Positions 42,678 to 52,707 of a DNA stretch of 64,000 nt are shown piece by piece. Position numbers and translations under genes: made by a program. The notes beneath the pieces were generated by a model. The model saw only the letters and a program-made list of their open reading frames with translations. It did not search any database and was not told the DNA's origin. The DNA is taken from contig DATAJP010000003.1 of the NCBI GenBank assembly GCA_036262055.1, positions 682,001 through 746,000 of the forward strand, in the 5' to 3' direction. Positions within the stretch are counted from its first letter, which is position 1. Each line of letters starts with the position of its first letter. Source of the DNA: Ignavibacteria bacterium. GTDB lineage: Bacteria; Bacteroidota; Ignavibacteria; Tepidaquicellales; Tepidaquicellaceae.

Positions 42678-44186
42678 ATGTTCAGAGATAAAAATATTAT
42701 AGTACTTATAATATTAACCTGCGCAAGTCAGGTTTTATATTTAGCATCTGAGTTTTATTTTACAAACGGTCAGCTTGGATTTCCGCTCGATGACTCTTGG
42801 ATTCATTTACAGTTCGTAAAAACTTTCCATCAGGGGTATTTCTTTCAATATAATATCGGCGATCCAACCGCAGGCACGACTTCCCCGTTATGGGTTGTGC
42901 TTATAAGCGGGTTATTCTTTATCATTCCCAATTTAATCTTTAATGCAATCTTTCTTTCGTTTATTTCATTTTTATTTGTTGTTGTCTACTCATATAAGCT
43001 ATTCCAATTTTCATTTAATACACTTCAATTTGAAAATGCAAAGTTCCTGATTTTTGTTTCCTCGCTGTTGGTTGTCTTTTCAGGAAGATTAAACTGGGCA
43101 GCGCTATCGGGAATGGAAACAAATTTATTCTGTTTGTTTTGCCTGACGGCGGTTTATTATTTCTTGACAAAACCCGACAACAAAATTTTAATTTTTGTTT
43201 TGCTGGGACTTGCTTCAGCAACAAGACCTGAAGGCTATTTGCTGTCTTTGATAATGCTGAGTTACATATTATTTAAAGAAAGGAAGATTTCTGCTAATCT
43301 CCTCATCGGTATATTTTTGTTTTTAATAATTTCTGCACCATATCTTTTATTTTCTTATTTAATCAGAGGAAATATTTTACCGAATACATTCGAAGGGCAT
43401 GGAGGAGGAAGAAGTTATTTACCGAATTTAAATTATTTGAGGATTGTTGGGGTTTATTTCTTCCGGGATAATGCAGTGCTTGGAGTCTTATGGCTTGCCG
43501 GACTTATTGTTTACATCATTAACTTTAAAAAATTCAGGGAAAAGCTGGGAGATTTAAATTTAATTTTCATCTGGGTATATTTGCTGCCTCTGGTCTATTC
43601 TATTGCAATCCCAAATCACAGACATCATCTAAGATATTTAATTCCTCTTATACCTTTTTTTACTTTAATAGGAATAATAACATTAAATTTTTTAGCCGTC
43701 TCGATTAAGCAGAATAAATTCACTTCATTCTTAAAATCAAAAACGATTTATTATATTATATTATTTTTCAGTCTGCCTTACTATTTTGTATATATGGCTT
43801 ATATCGGTCTTAACACACAAAACATTAACGACCAGCAGGTAAAACTTGCAATGTGGGTTAAGGAAAATGTTCCGGAAAACGAAGCAATTGCGATAAATGA
43901 CATAGGAGCAATAAAATATTTTAACGGAAATAAAATTATCGATATGGAAGGACTTGTGAATTCGGATATTTTAAGATTCAGGAAGTATGATATTAATACG
44001 CGGTTAGATTCAACAATTAACCTGCTTAAAAAAAATAACGTTTCTCATTTGGTTATTTATGATGAATGGTATCCTGATTTTATCAATAAGTATAAAGATA
44101 AATTGACATTTATAACTTCGGCAAAACTTGAGCGAAATACGATTTGCGGAGGAGATGAAATGAAAGTGTACAAGATTACATATTAA
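42678..44186 (+). CDS. GT-C type membrane glycosyltransferase (putative)
   Basis: The 502-residue polytopic protein (10 or more membrane spans) has the GT-C mark near the N-terminus: an acidic pair in the first outer loop (GFPLDDSWIHLQF). A later Arg-rich loop, SATRPEGYLLSLIML, is also typical of dolichyl/undecaprenyl-phosphate sugar transferases (PMT/ArnT type). A soluble C-terminal part follows (about 385-500). The ATG at 42678 is preferred to a TTG at 42654 inside the upstream terminator. It is followed after 17 bases by a UbiA-type prenyltransferase gene, together suggesting polyprenyl-phosphate-linked sugar chemistry. The sugar and acceptor are unknown. Confidence 0.75.
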   Translation: MFRDKNIIVLIILTCASQVLYLASEFYFTNGQLGFPLDDSWIHLQFVKTFHQGYFFQYNIGDPTAGTTSPLWVVLISGLFFIIPNLIFNAIFLSFISFLFVVVYSYKLFQFSFNTLQFENAKFLIFVSSLLVVFSGRLNWAALSGMETNLFCLFCLTAVYYFLTKPDNKILIFVLLGLASATRPEGYLLSLIMLSYILFKERKISANLLIGIFLFLIISAPYLLFSYLIRGNILPNTFEGHGGGRSYLPNLNYLRIVGVYFFRDNAVLGVLWLAGLIVYIINFKKFREKLGDLNLIFIWVYLLPLVYSIAIPNHRHHLRYLIPLIPFFTLIGIITLNFLAVSIKQNKFTSFLKSKTIYYIILFFSLPYYFVYMAYIGLNTQNINDQQVKLAMWVKENVPENEAIAINDIGAIKYFNGNKIIDMEGLVNSDILRFRKYDINTRLDSTINLLKKNNVSHLVIYDEWYPDFINKYKDKLTFITSAKLERNTICGGDEMKVYKITY

Positions 44187-44203
44187 TTGATTAAAACTAT
44201 TTA

Positions 44204-45097
44204 ATGAAATTAATAAAACTGATTCAGTTATGCAGACCGAAGCAATGGGTTAAAAACCTTTTTTGTTTTGCAGCTATTCTTTTTGCACTTCAGCTTACAA
44301 ATAAATATCTCCTATCATTAAATATTCTCGCATTCGCTGCATTTTGTTTCATTTCGAGTATTGTTTACATAATAAATGACATTGCAGACATTGAAGCGGA
44401 TAAAGTTCATAAACGAAAAAGATTCCGTCCGCTCGCAGCCGGCGACGTTACTAAAAAAGAGGCAATAATACTCGCTGTTGTTTTATTTATTATAACTGTT
44501 GGTATCTGTTTATTTTTAAATGACCGCTTTAAAATCGTAATACTTCTTTATCTTATTACTAATTTGATTTATACATTTAAGATAAAAAACATAGTATTAC
44601 TTGATGTGTTTTTTATTTCATTCGGATTTATACTCCGTGTAGTCGGGGGCGCAGTTGCAATTGATGTTTCAGTCTCAAGCTGGATGCTTTTAACTACTAT
44701 TTTCATTTCACTTTTTCTTGCAATCTCAAAACGAAGAGCAGAGCTTTCACAGACACATGATATTGAACGCATCGGCAAACAGAGAAAAGTACTTCACCAT
44801 TATTCAATTGCATTCACAGACCAGCTTAATACCATTGCTGCTACCGGAACCATAATTGCATATGCCTTATATACTGTTGCAGGGACAACTATTAATACTT
44901 TCAATACAGATAAGCTGATATATACGACACCATTTGTTATTTACGGCATTTTCCGTTACATGTACCTGATTCACAAAAAGAATCTGGGAGAAAGCCCTAC
45001 TCAAATTGTAACAAAAGACCCTCCAATCATCATTAACTCAATACTCTGGCTTATAATATCGTTTTTGATAATTTATAAATCGAGGATAGGTTTTTAA
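44204..45097 (+). CDS. UbiA-family prenyltransferase, decaprenyl-phosphate phosphoribosyltransferase-like
   Basis: The 297-residue protein has about eight membrane spans. The first UbiA motif is NDIADIEADKVHKRKRFRP (near 58-76), with the Asp residues that bind Mg-diphosphate. RPKQWVKNLFCF at the N-terminus is typical of the branch that transfers phosphoribose to polyprenyl phosphate (as in mycobacterial DPPR synthase), rather than menaquinone or heme UbiA enzymes. The second Asp-rich motif is less clear. It lies downstream of the GT-C gene, consistent with making lipid-linked pentose donors. Confidence 0.8.
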   Translation: MKLIKLIQLCRPKQWVKNLFCFAAILFALQLTNKYLLSLNILAFAAFCFISSIVYIINDIADIEADKVHKRKRFRPLAAGDVTKKEAIILAVVLFIITVGICLFLNDRFKIVILLYLITNLIYTFKIKNIVLLDVFFISFGFILRVVGGAVAIDVSVSSWMLLTTIFISLFLAISKRRAELSQTHDIERIGKQRKVLHHYSIAFTDQLNTIAATGTIIAYALYTVAGTTINTFNTDKLIYTTPFVIYGIFRYMYLIHKKNLGESPTQIVTKDPPIIINSILWLIISFLIIYKSRIGF

Positions 45098-45136
45098 GTC
45101 ATCAAAAATCCGACTTATAAATATGAATTTATTTTA

Positions 45137-46000
45137 TTGTTCGTTACGATAAGCTGGGGGCTGTCATTTCCTTTATCAAAATTCGTTTTCGAAGGTTATT
45201 CACCTCAATTTTCCGTAGTCATAAGATTTCTAATCACAATAGTTTTATTTGTGGTTTTTTGTTTTAATAAACTTAAAACAATTCAAAAGCGTGATTACTA
45301 TTACGGATTAATCTTATCTTCATTTTTATATATTGGATTTATAACTCAGACTGTCGGACTTGTTTATACATCAGCTTCTACTTCTGCATTTATTACCGGT
45401 GCATATATTGTTCTGCTTCCGTTTGCTCAATATTTTATTGTAAGAAAGTTACCAACAAAGATTAATATTCTTGCGATACTTATTGTAACTGCCGGCATGG
45501 CGCTTTTAACAGGTGTGCACGAACTAAGAGGTAACATAGGCGATTTGCTCACGATTATCTGCGCAGCAGCTTTTGCAATGCATATAGTTTTTATTGATTT
45601 ATATACAAACGAGAAAAAAGCTGATTTTCACTCTCTTGTATTCGGACAGTTTACCGGAGCGGCAGTATTATGTTTGATTTCAACATTTATATTTGAATGG
45701 TCGCCTGATAAGTTTTTATTTCAACCGACGTTTTCATCAACAATATCGTTACTGATTAATTCAATATTCTCAACATTTATGGGAATATTTTTAATCAACA
45801 AATATCAGAAATATACAACCCCTGTGAGAGCGGGATTGATATACAGCATGGAACAGGTTTTCGCTGTAATTTTTTCTTTTATTTTACTAAGCGAATCGTT
45901 AAGTTTTATACAGATTATCGGTGCATGCATTATGCTAACAGGATTTATTCTGACGGAATTAATAAAACCCAAAAATGAAGCGATACGCAATAACGGTTAA
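45137..46000 (+). CDS. EamA/DMT-family membrane transporter
   Basis: The 287-residue protein has ten predicted membrane spans in two EamA repeats: TISWGLSFPLSKFVFEG near the start, YTSASTSAFITGAYIVLLPF near 75, and a second repeat with GDLLTIICAAAFAMHIVFI near 132 and MEQVFAVIFSFILLSE near 236. Members export amino acids, nucleosides or metabolites. The start is uncertain. The family usually begins a few residues earlier, and the frame runs back to the preceding gene's stop with only non-standard codons, so TTG 45137 is provisional. Its 3' end overlaps the acylphosphatase start by 26 bases. Confidence 0.85.
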   Translation: MFVTISWGLSFPLSKFVFEGYSPQFSVVIRFLITIVLFVVFCFNKLKTIQKRDYYYGLILSSFLYIGFITQTVGLVYTSASTSAFITGAYIVLLPFAQYFIVRKLPTKINILAILIVTAGMALLTGVHELRGNIGDLLTIICAAAFAMHIVFIDLYTNEKKADFHSLVFGQFTGAAVLCLISTFIFEWSPDKFLFQPTFSSTISLLINSIFSTFMGIFLINKYQKYTTPVRAGLIYSMEQVFAVIFSFILLSESLSFIQIIGACIMLTGFILTELIKPKNEAIRNNG

Positions 46001-46244
46001 AGGATTAGTGCAGGGAGTTGGCTTCAGATATTTTACTTTGAAAAAAGCCGTAAGTTACGGATTGAAAGGTTATGTCAGGAATCTGCACAACGGAAACGTC
46101 GAAATCGAAGTTGAGGGAGATGAAGGTTTAATAAACGATTTTATGAAAGATTTGAAAATAGGTCCGAGAAGCTCAAAGGTGGCGGATTTGGTTGTCCTGG
46201 AGCTTGAGTTGACCGGAAAATATGAAGAATTTGAAATCAAATAG
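45975..46244 (+). CDS. acyP: Acylphosphatase
   Basis: AcyP hydrolyses acyl phosphates such as acetyl or carbamoyl phosphate. The 89-residue protein has both motifs: VQGVGFRYFTLKKA (residues 12-25, with the catalytic Arg of GFRYF) and GYVRNLHNGNVEIEVEG (32-48, with the catalytic Asn of RNLHNG). It overlaps the 3' end of the transporter gene by 26 bases. The assignment is firm. Confidence 0.94.
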   Translation: MKRYAITVKGLVQGVGFRYFTLKKAVSYGLKGYVRNLHNGNVEIEVEGDEGLINDFMKDLKIGPRSSKVADLVVLELELTGKYEEFEIK

Positions 46245-46351
46245 GGATTATTTTTTCCTTTTTGAAATGCTGTTCATCGGCTATTTTACATAAACTTTAA
46301 AAGGAGACGGAACAAAATACTTAGGTTACGATTTTAAACTAAAAATTATCT

Positions 46352-47293
46352 ATGCGACTCCAAAGAATATTTTTAACGCTTGTTTTATGCAGTTTTTTTT
46401 CACCCGCTTTTTCCCAATCAGATAAAATCTATAATTTCCTGAATCTTGGTGTTGATGCACGGTCATCCGCCCTTGCAAACAGCTTTGTCTCAGCGCAAGA
46501 TGACGTAAATTCGATTTTTTATAATCCTGCAGGACTAAGCACCATTACAACTTCTCAGGCATCAGTAGGATTTTTCAAATATCTGCTCGACATAAATTCC
46601 GGCAATGCCGCATACGGACAACAATACAAAGACATCGGATACGTCGGTGTTGGCGTGCGATATGTTAATTACGGAAACTTTAAAAAGTTCGATGAGCAAT
46701 CAAATGAAGTAGGAACATTTGGAGCAAATGACCTTGCACTCTCTTTAGGTTTTGCAAAAAACTTTACCGAGAAATTAAGTTATGGAGTAAATCTAAAATT
46801 TATTTATTCGAACATAGATGAGTTTAGCTCAACCGCAATTGCAACAGATTTAGGAATGCTTTATAACTCACCGCTGGATAAATTAAGCGCAGGAATCAGC
46901 ATAATGAATCTCGGAACGCAGCTCAGTAAATATGCATCTACAAAAGAAGATTTGCCTTTGAATCTTACAGTCGGAGCGTCAAAAGCTCTTGATTACCTTC
47001 CTTTAACAGTAAGTGTTGCATTCGTAAATCTTACAGAAGAACAGGATAATTTTTTTGACAGGTTCAAAAACTTCGCTGTTGGGGGTGAATTTGTTTTAAA
47101 TGATTATGTTAATTTAAGGGTAGGTTACAGCAATCAGCAGCGGCAGGATTTAAAAACCGGAAGCGGTATAGGTCTTGCAGGTTTTTCAGCAGGTTTAGGA
47201 ATAAAAGTTAACAGATACCGTCTTGATTATGGATTTAACTCGATGGGTAATATCGGCTCAACACACAGAATTAACGTTAACTTCGATTTATAA
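46352..47293 (+). CDS. PorV/PorQ-family outer-membrane protein
   Basis: The 313-residue protein has a signal peptide (LTLVLCSFFSPAFSQS) and then the PorV/PorQ-like opening LNLGVDARSSALANSFVSAQDDVNSIFYNPAGLS, where ARSSALANS and YNPAGL are diagnostic. The rest is an outer-membrane beta-barrel pattern of alternating strands ending in FDL. PorV-type proteins act as shuttles or accessories for type IX secretion; this shorter version is the common UPF0164-like form, and its exact role is unknown. It converges with mlaD-like gene 47294 with no spacer. Confidence 0.85.
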   Translation: MRLQRIFLTLVLCSFFSPAFSQSDKIYNFLNLGVDARSSALANSFVSAQDDVNSIFYNPAGLSTITTSQASVGFFKYLLDINSGNAAYGQQYKDIGYVGVGVRYVNYGNFKKFDEQSNEVGTFGANDLALSLGFAKNFTEKLSYGVNLKFIYSNIDEFSSTAIATDLGMLYNSPLDKLSAGISIMNLGTQLSKYASTKEDLPLNLTVGASKALDYLPLTVSVAFVNLTEEQDNFFDRFKNFAVGGEFVLNDYVNLRVGYSNQQRQDLKTGSGIGLAGFSAGLGIKVNRYRLDYGFNSMGNIGSTHRINVNFDL

Positions 47294-48205
47294 TTAAAAT
47301 AAGTTTATCTTAACTCCGTCAGTTCTGATTTTTCTTGTCAGCTTTTCAATTTCGAGAAGAGTTTTATTTATGTTATCATAAAACTTTTCATCATAAATAA
47401 ATTTTCCCATTCCGCTCTTTTGATCTTTTACATCTGTAACGATAACGTTCAAATTATTTATTAAGCTGTCAACTTTTGCTGTAAGCGTTTCAATATTCTG
47501 GAAGGTTTGTTTGAATTCAGGACTGCTCTCATCGATTAATGTATTAACGTTGTCAATTGTATTGCCGACTTTTCCCTGAAGATTGCTTAATGAAACACGG
47601 TTTTCGTTAACAAGAACATTTAAATCTACCGAGGTTTTTTCAAAATTACGTAAAGTCGTTTTTAAACTTCCTTCTACATTTTCATCAGAAACAAGACTGT
47701 TGACATTAGTAAGTACCTGGTTAATTTTATCCGAGTTTTCCCCAAACTTAGCCACAAGCGCACGAACTTCATCCATTAAATCATTAACCTGCCTGAACAT
47801 CATTCCGACATCGGCATTTCTTCCGCCTTTTAACGGCTGATTATAATCAATTTCAACAGTTCCTTTGCCGGGGTCAATGTTAACGGCTTTTCCTCCCATT
47901 AGCTCAAGAACCGCTATTTCTATGCTATAGTCGTTTGTTATTTTTATATCTTCCGCAACACTGAAATTTATTTCAACTGAATCTCCGCGTACTTCGATGG
48001 AATTAACCTTTCCCATTTTTACGCCTTTAACGGTAACAGGGTCGCCGTTATTCAGACCTGAAACATTTTGAAAGTAAACTTTCATGTGGCGCATGTCTTT
48101 TTCTTCAATAAATCCCTTCGTCCAGAACACAACGAACAAAACAAGAATAATTGCTACCAGAACAAATATACCAACCTTAAATTCAGAGAACTTAGTTTTT
48201 GTCAT
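47294..48205 (-). CDS. MlaD-type MCE-domain protein
   Basis: The 303-residue protein has an N-terminal membrane anchor (VGIFVLVAIILVLFVVFWTKG). A single MCE domain follows (KVYFQNVSGLNNGDPVTVKGVKMGKVNSIEV, about 40-115), and a long C-terminal helical region with hydrophobic heptads (about 130-280) may build a periplasmic tunnel. MlaD-like proteins carry phospholipid between membranes with MlaE and MlaF. The only ATPase of that type here is at 18904-19638. Its start overlaps the greA stop by one base, so the two are translationally coupled. Confidence 0.88.
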   Translation of the reverse strand: MTKTKFSEFKVGIFVLVAIILVLFVVFWTKGFIEEKDMRHMKVYFQNVSGLNNGDPVTVKGVKMGKVNSIEVRGDSVEINFSVAEDIKITNDYSIEIAVLELMGGKAVNIDPGKGTVEIDYNQPLKGGRNADVGMMFRQVNDLMDEVRALVAKFGENSDKINQVLTNVNSLVSDENVEGSLKTTLRNFEKTSVDLNVLVNENRVSLSNLQGKVGNTIDNVNTLIDESSPEFKQTFQNIETLTAKVDSLINNLNVIVTDVKDQKSGMGKFIYDEKFYDNINKTLLEIEKLTRKIRTDGVKINLF

Positions 48206-48693
48206 TATATCGATTTTGTAATTTCAAGAACCTCATATTTAACTGTTCCGGCAGGAACTTCCACAATAACAACATCGCCGACTTTTTTATTCAATAAAGA
48301 TTTTCCAACAGGAGAAGTGACGGATATTTTATCCATTTCGAAATCAGCTTCCTCGGGTGAGACTAATGTATAGGTAATTTCTTCCTTTATACTCATATCT
48401 TTTATGGTAACACAAGATAATATTCTCACTTCATCGGCCGTTATATCCTCCGGATTTAAAATCGTAACTCTTGATAGAAGATTTTCAAGCTTTGCAATTT
48501 TCAACTCAAGATGTCCCTGCGCTTCTTTTGCTGCATCATATTCAGCATTTTCACTGAGGTCACCCTGTGCGCGTGCTTCAGCAATACGTTCAGCAATTGA
48601 TTTGCGGTGGTTTGTTTTTAAATCAATAAGTTCGTTTTCAATTTCTGTTAATCTCTGTCTTGTGAGATAAACTGCACCTGTATTTTGTTCCAT
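48205..48693 (-). CDS. greA: Transcription elongation factor GreA
   Basis: GreA rescues stalled RNA polymerase by stimulating transcript cleavage. The 162-residue protein has the N-terminal coiled coil with tip sequence RAQGDLSENAEYDAAKEAQG (about 39-58, two acidic residues act at the active site). The C-terminal FKBP-like domain has TYTLVSPEEADFEMDKISVTSPVGKSLLNKKVGD near 108. It lies five bases after ribBA and overlaps mlaD-like gene by one base. The assignment is firm. Confidence 0.95.
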   Translation of the reverse strand: MEQNTGAVYLTRQRLTEIENELIDLKTNHRKSIAERIAEARAQGDLSENAEYDAAKEAQGHLELKIAKLENLLSRVTILNPEDITADEVRILSCVTIKDMSIKEEITYTLVSPEEADFEMDKISVTSPVGKSLLNKKVGDVVIVEVPAGTVKYEVLEITKSI

Positions 48694-48698
48694 AATTT

Positions 48699-49925
48699 TT
48701 ACTTATTTACCAATATTAAATGACCTAACTTATCTCTCTTTGTTGCGAGATAGTTTTCGTTTTCAGGATTTGACGGCATTTCAATCGGAACACGTTCGAT
48801 TATTTCAAGTCCGTATCCTTTTAAGCCGACAACTTTTTTAGGATTATTTGTTAATAATTTTATTTTTCTTACACCCAAGTCTCTAAGTATCTGCGCACCA
48901 ATTCCATAATCTCTCAAGTCTGCCTTAAAGCCAAGTTCAAGGTTTGCCTCAACGGTGTCTTTTCCTTTTTCCTGAAGCTCATAAGCTTTCAGCTTGTTAA
49001 GCAAGCCTATTCCTCTGCCTTCCTGTCTCATGTAAAGCACAACGCCCGTTCCTTCTTTTTCAATCATTCGCATTGACTGCGCAAGCTGGTCTCTGCAATC
49101 GCATTTGAGCGAACCAAATATATCTCCTGTTAAGCATTCAGAATGAACGCGTGTAAGTACAGACTCATTAGGATTTATCTTACCTTTTACAAGAGCAATA
49201 TGTTCCTTTGAATCAACTTCGCTCTTGTACATATGAATTTTGAAATCACCGAATCTGGTCGGCAATCGTGTTTCAACTATCTTATGAACAAGATTTTCTC
49301 TTTGTAAGCGGTACTCGATTAAATCTTTAATGCTTATTAATTTTATCTTTAACTTCTTTGCGAGCTTCAAAAGTTCCGGCAAGCGAGCCATTTCACCATT
49401 ATCTTTCATTACTTCACAAAGAACTCCCGCAGGATAATGTCCTGCAAACTTTGCAAGGTCAACAACTGCTTCGGTATGACCTGCGCGTCTTAATACTCCG
49501 CCCGGAGTTGACTTCAATGGGAATATATGTCCAGGTCTTCCCAAATCAGAAGGTTTTGTATCCGGATCAATTAAAGCTTTAATTGTTTTATCCCTGTCAG
49601 CAGCAGAAATACCAGTTGTCGTCCCGAATTTATAATCCACACTCACGGTAAATGCTGTTTCGTGAAGAGCTGTATTTACACTCGTCATCATATCAAGATC
49701 AAGTTCTTTCAAGCGCTCTTCTTCCATCGGAACGCACATTAAACCGCCTGCATTTTTGCGGACAAAGTTCACAAGCTCGGGAGTGCATTTTTCTGCTGAA
49801 AAAATCATGTCCCCTTCATTCTCACGGTCTTCATCATCGACAACGATTACAACCTTTCCGGCTTTATAATCTTTTATTGCCGATTCAATTGAATCCAATT
49901 TAATATTTTCCCTTTTCGTTTTCAT
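48699..49925 (-). CDS. ribBA: Bifunctional DHBP synthase / GTP cyclohydrolase II
   Basis: RibBA makes both riboflavin precursors: DHBP from ribulose 5-phosphate and the pyrimidine from GTP. The N-terminal half has [12 protein letters not shown] near 26 and [26 protein letters not shown] near 145. The C-terminal half has the zinc cluster [17 protein letters not shown] near 261, RQEGRGIGL near 303, and [18 protein letters not shown] near 357. I begin it at ATG 49925 ([10 protein letters not shown], 408 residues). A longer frame from 49976 would run into yajC, and the extra 17 residues do not look like part of the family. Confidence 0.96.
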   Translation of the reverse strand: MKTKRENIKLDSIESAIKDYKAGKVVIVVDDEDRENEGDMIFSAEKCTPELVNFVRKNAGGLMCVPMEEERLKELDLDMMTSVNTALHETAFTVSVDYKFGTTTGISAADRDKTIKALIDPDTKPSDLGRPGHIFPLKSTPGGVLRRAGHTEAVVDLAKFAGHYPAGVLCEVMKDNGEMARLPELLKLAKKLKIKLISIKDLIEYRLQRENLVHKIVETRLPTRFGDFKIHMYKSEVDSKEHIALVKGKINPNESVLTRVHSECLTGDIFGSLKCDCRDQLAQSMRMIEKEGTGVVLYMRQEGRGIGLLNKLKAYELQEKGKDTVEANLELGFKADLRDYGIGAQILRDLGVRKIKLLTNNPKKVVGLKGYGLEIIERVPIEMPSNPENENYLATKRDKLGHLILVNK

Positions 49926-49941
49926 ATCAAAAAAACTAAAA

Positions 49942-50271
49942 TTATTTTTTTGCCGGGGTAACGTCTGTAACACCAATTATGGTAGAAATTGCGCTTCTAT
50001 CCATCTTAACTTTAACGCCTTCTGCAATTTTGACAAGCAATAAATTATCTTCGATGCCGTCAACGGTTCCGTAAATTCCGCCTGCAGTTACAACTTTATC
50101 ACCTTTCTTAACAGATTCAAGAAGCTTTTGTCTTTCCTTCTGTTTCTTTTGCTGAGGTCTTAAAATCAAAAAATAAAAAATCGCAATGATTAACACAAAC
50201 GGCAATATAGACGAGAGTAATGATTCCATTCCTCCGCCCGGCGCACCCTGTAACAATAATATTAATTCCAT
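49942..50271 (-). CDS. yajC: Sec translocon accessory subunit YajC
   Basis: YajC joins SecDF in the inner membrane and aids export. The 109-residue protein has one membrane helix followed by the YajC signature ([24 protein letters not shown], about 24-47) and a cytoplasmic domain with [23 protein letters not shown]. It is one base after tgt and 16 before ribBA. The tgt-yajC order is common in bacteria. The assignment is firm. Confidence 0.94.
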   Translation of the reverse strand: MELILLLQGAPGGGMESLLSSILPFVLIIAIFYFLILRPQQKKQKERQKLLESVKKGDKVVTAGGIYGTVDGIEDNLLLVKIAEGVKVKMDRSAISTIIGVTDVTPAKK

Positions 50272-50272
50272 T

Positions 50273-51403
<1,131 letters not shown>

Positions 51404-51422
51404 TTATTATCAATTTATTCCG

Positions 51423-52202
51423 TTACCTAACAGGCTCCCATTCATCGGAGCTTGATTTATGTAAAAACGTAACTGCAACAGAATTTAAATACCAATCCCA
51501 GAATACCCTTGCATACCCAAATTTTCTGTATCTTCTGGGCGACTCATAAACTACCATTTCTTTTGCAAAATGAATTTTGCCATATTTTTTCAGTCGTTTA
51601 TATAAATCATAATCTTCGCCTGCAAATAACTTCTCATCATATCCGCCAATTTTATCGAATAATTTTTTTTTCACAATATGGCATTCGCCTCTTCCCATTC
51701 CCATGAAAAACTTATCAAGCAGTTCAACATATCTGTTATATGTTCCGTGAAAGAGTTTATCCATAAAAATCTCTTCTTCGGGAAAAACATATATCGGGCA
51801 TGCAATTGCTGCAATTTTTTCATCTTCGAGAACTCTCAAAGCAGTATTTATGAAAGAACCCATATCGTTCACATAAGTATCTGCATTAAAAAAAATCAGA
51901 ACATCTCCTTCTGATTCTTGGGCGCCTCTATTGCGTCCCATGGAAATGTTCTGCCTGTATTTTTCTTTGTGAACTGTAATCTTGTCGGGAACGTATTCTG
52001 TTCCCTTTATCTCATCAATTTTCTCGAGTGTGTTATCCCAGCTTCCGCCGTCACTTACGATAACTTCAAAATCGAAATTCAAACTATCTTTTAACTTCTT
52101 ATCAAACTGCGAGAGTGTTTTTTGTATTAATTTTTCCTCGTTTAAAGTAGGAATAATAATACTGACTCTTCTTTTATTCAAAGAAGATGAAGCACTCTTC
52201 AT
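51423..52202 (-). CDS. Family 2 glycosyltransferase
   Basis: The 259-residue protein has the GT-A fold opening VSIIIPTLNEEKLIQKTLSQF. Then come VIVSDGGSWDNTLE near 46, FFNADTYVN near 101 (the DxD-like metal site reads NAD) and KKLFDKIGGYDEKLFAGEDYDLYKRLKKYG near 182, with the acceptor-side acidic residue in GEDYDL. No membrane segment is obvious, so it may act on cytoplasmic lipid-linked or protein acceptors. It lies 19 bases before tgt in the same direction. Donor and acceptor cannot be read. Confidence 0.88.
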   Translation of the reverse strand: MKSASSSLNKRRVSIIIPTLNEEKLIQKTLSQFDKKLKDSLNFDFEVIVSDGGSWDNTLEKIDEIKGTEYVPDKITVHKEKYRQNISMGRNRGAQESEGDVLIFFNADTYVNDMGSFINTALRVLEDEKIAAIACPIYVFPEEEIFMDKLFHGTYNRYVELLDKFFMGMGRGECHIVKKKLFDKIGGYDEKLFAGEDYDLYKRLKKYGKIHFAKEMVVYESPRRYRKFGYARVFWDWYLNSVAVTFLHKSSSDEWEPVR

Positions 52203-52211
52203 CAGACTTAA

Positions 52212-52424
52212 TTAAATATTTTGAAGTATTTGAGTGCCTTTTTTGTTAACTGTTTTTATTGCTCTTGCTGAAAGGCGGACTGTTACCCATTTTTTCTCAC
52301 TCTCCATCCAAATCCTTTTCTTTTTAAGATTAGGTAATTGTCTTCTCTTGGTTCTGTTATTGGCGTGAGAAACGTTGTTTCCTGTTAACGGTTTTTTTCC
52401 TGTTAATGCGCAAACTTTTGACAT
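52212..52424 (-). CDS. rpmB: 50S ribosomal protein L28
   Basis: The 70-residue basic protein has the L28 pattern: [36 protein letters not shown], then [17 protein letters not shown]. It belongs to the large ribosomal subunit. Zinc-site Cys residues are largely absent (only one near residue 4), as in zinc-independent versions. It lies 12 bases after the small gene at 52437 and ten before the glycosyltransferase gene. The assignment is firm. Confidence 0.94.
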   Translation of the reverse strand: MSKVCALTGKKPLTGNNVSHANNRTKRRQLPNLKKKRIWMESEKKWVTVRLSARAIKTVNKKGTQILQNI

Positions 52425-52436
52425 TTTATTCTCCTC

Positions 52437-52643
52437 TTATCCTCTGTAAGGTTTGTAAGTCGACTCGTAAACTCTCATATTTCTGTCAAGAAATTTGTAA
52501 GTTCCTTTTTCAGTTTTTACTGAATCAATGAGACGAACTGTAATAATTTTTGTTTCTTTTTTAGTATCAGGACACATTACAATTAGATCCTGCTTTTTCG
52601 AGCCCTTAGCGGCTTTGTCTATAAATGATTGCTGTTTAGCCAT
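52437..52643 (-). CDS. Small basic protein next to rpmB, unassigned
   Basis: The 68-residue basic protein lies where rpmG (L33) often stands, upstream of rpmB. The stretch KKQDLIVMCPDTKKETKIIT and the closing YKFLDRNMRVYESTYKPYRG do not match the L33 pattern I know: there is no TTKNKRNTPDKLELKKY-like run and only one Cys. It may be a very divergent L33 or a lineage-specific ribosome-associated protein. Position and basic composition support a translation role. Confidence is high that it is a gene, low on identity. Confidence 0.6.
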   Translation of the reverse strand: MAKQQSFIDKAAKGSKKQDLIVMCPDTKKETKIITVRLIDSVKTEKGTYKFLDRNMRVYESTYKPYRG

Positions 52644-52707
52644 AATTTCTAAATTTATAAAATTTAATTATTTAGTAATAAAAAATAAAGACAGAAAGAC
52701 GGCATTT

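Noticed and set aside
49926-49976. Longer ribBA start
   Set aside because: It overlaps yajC and adds residues without family similarity.
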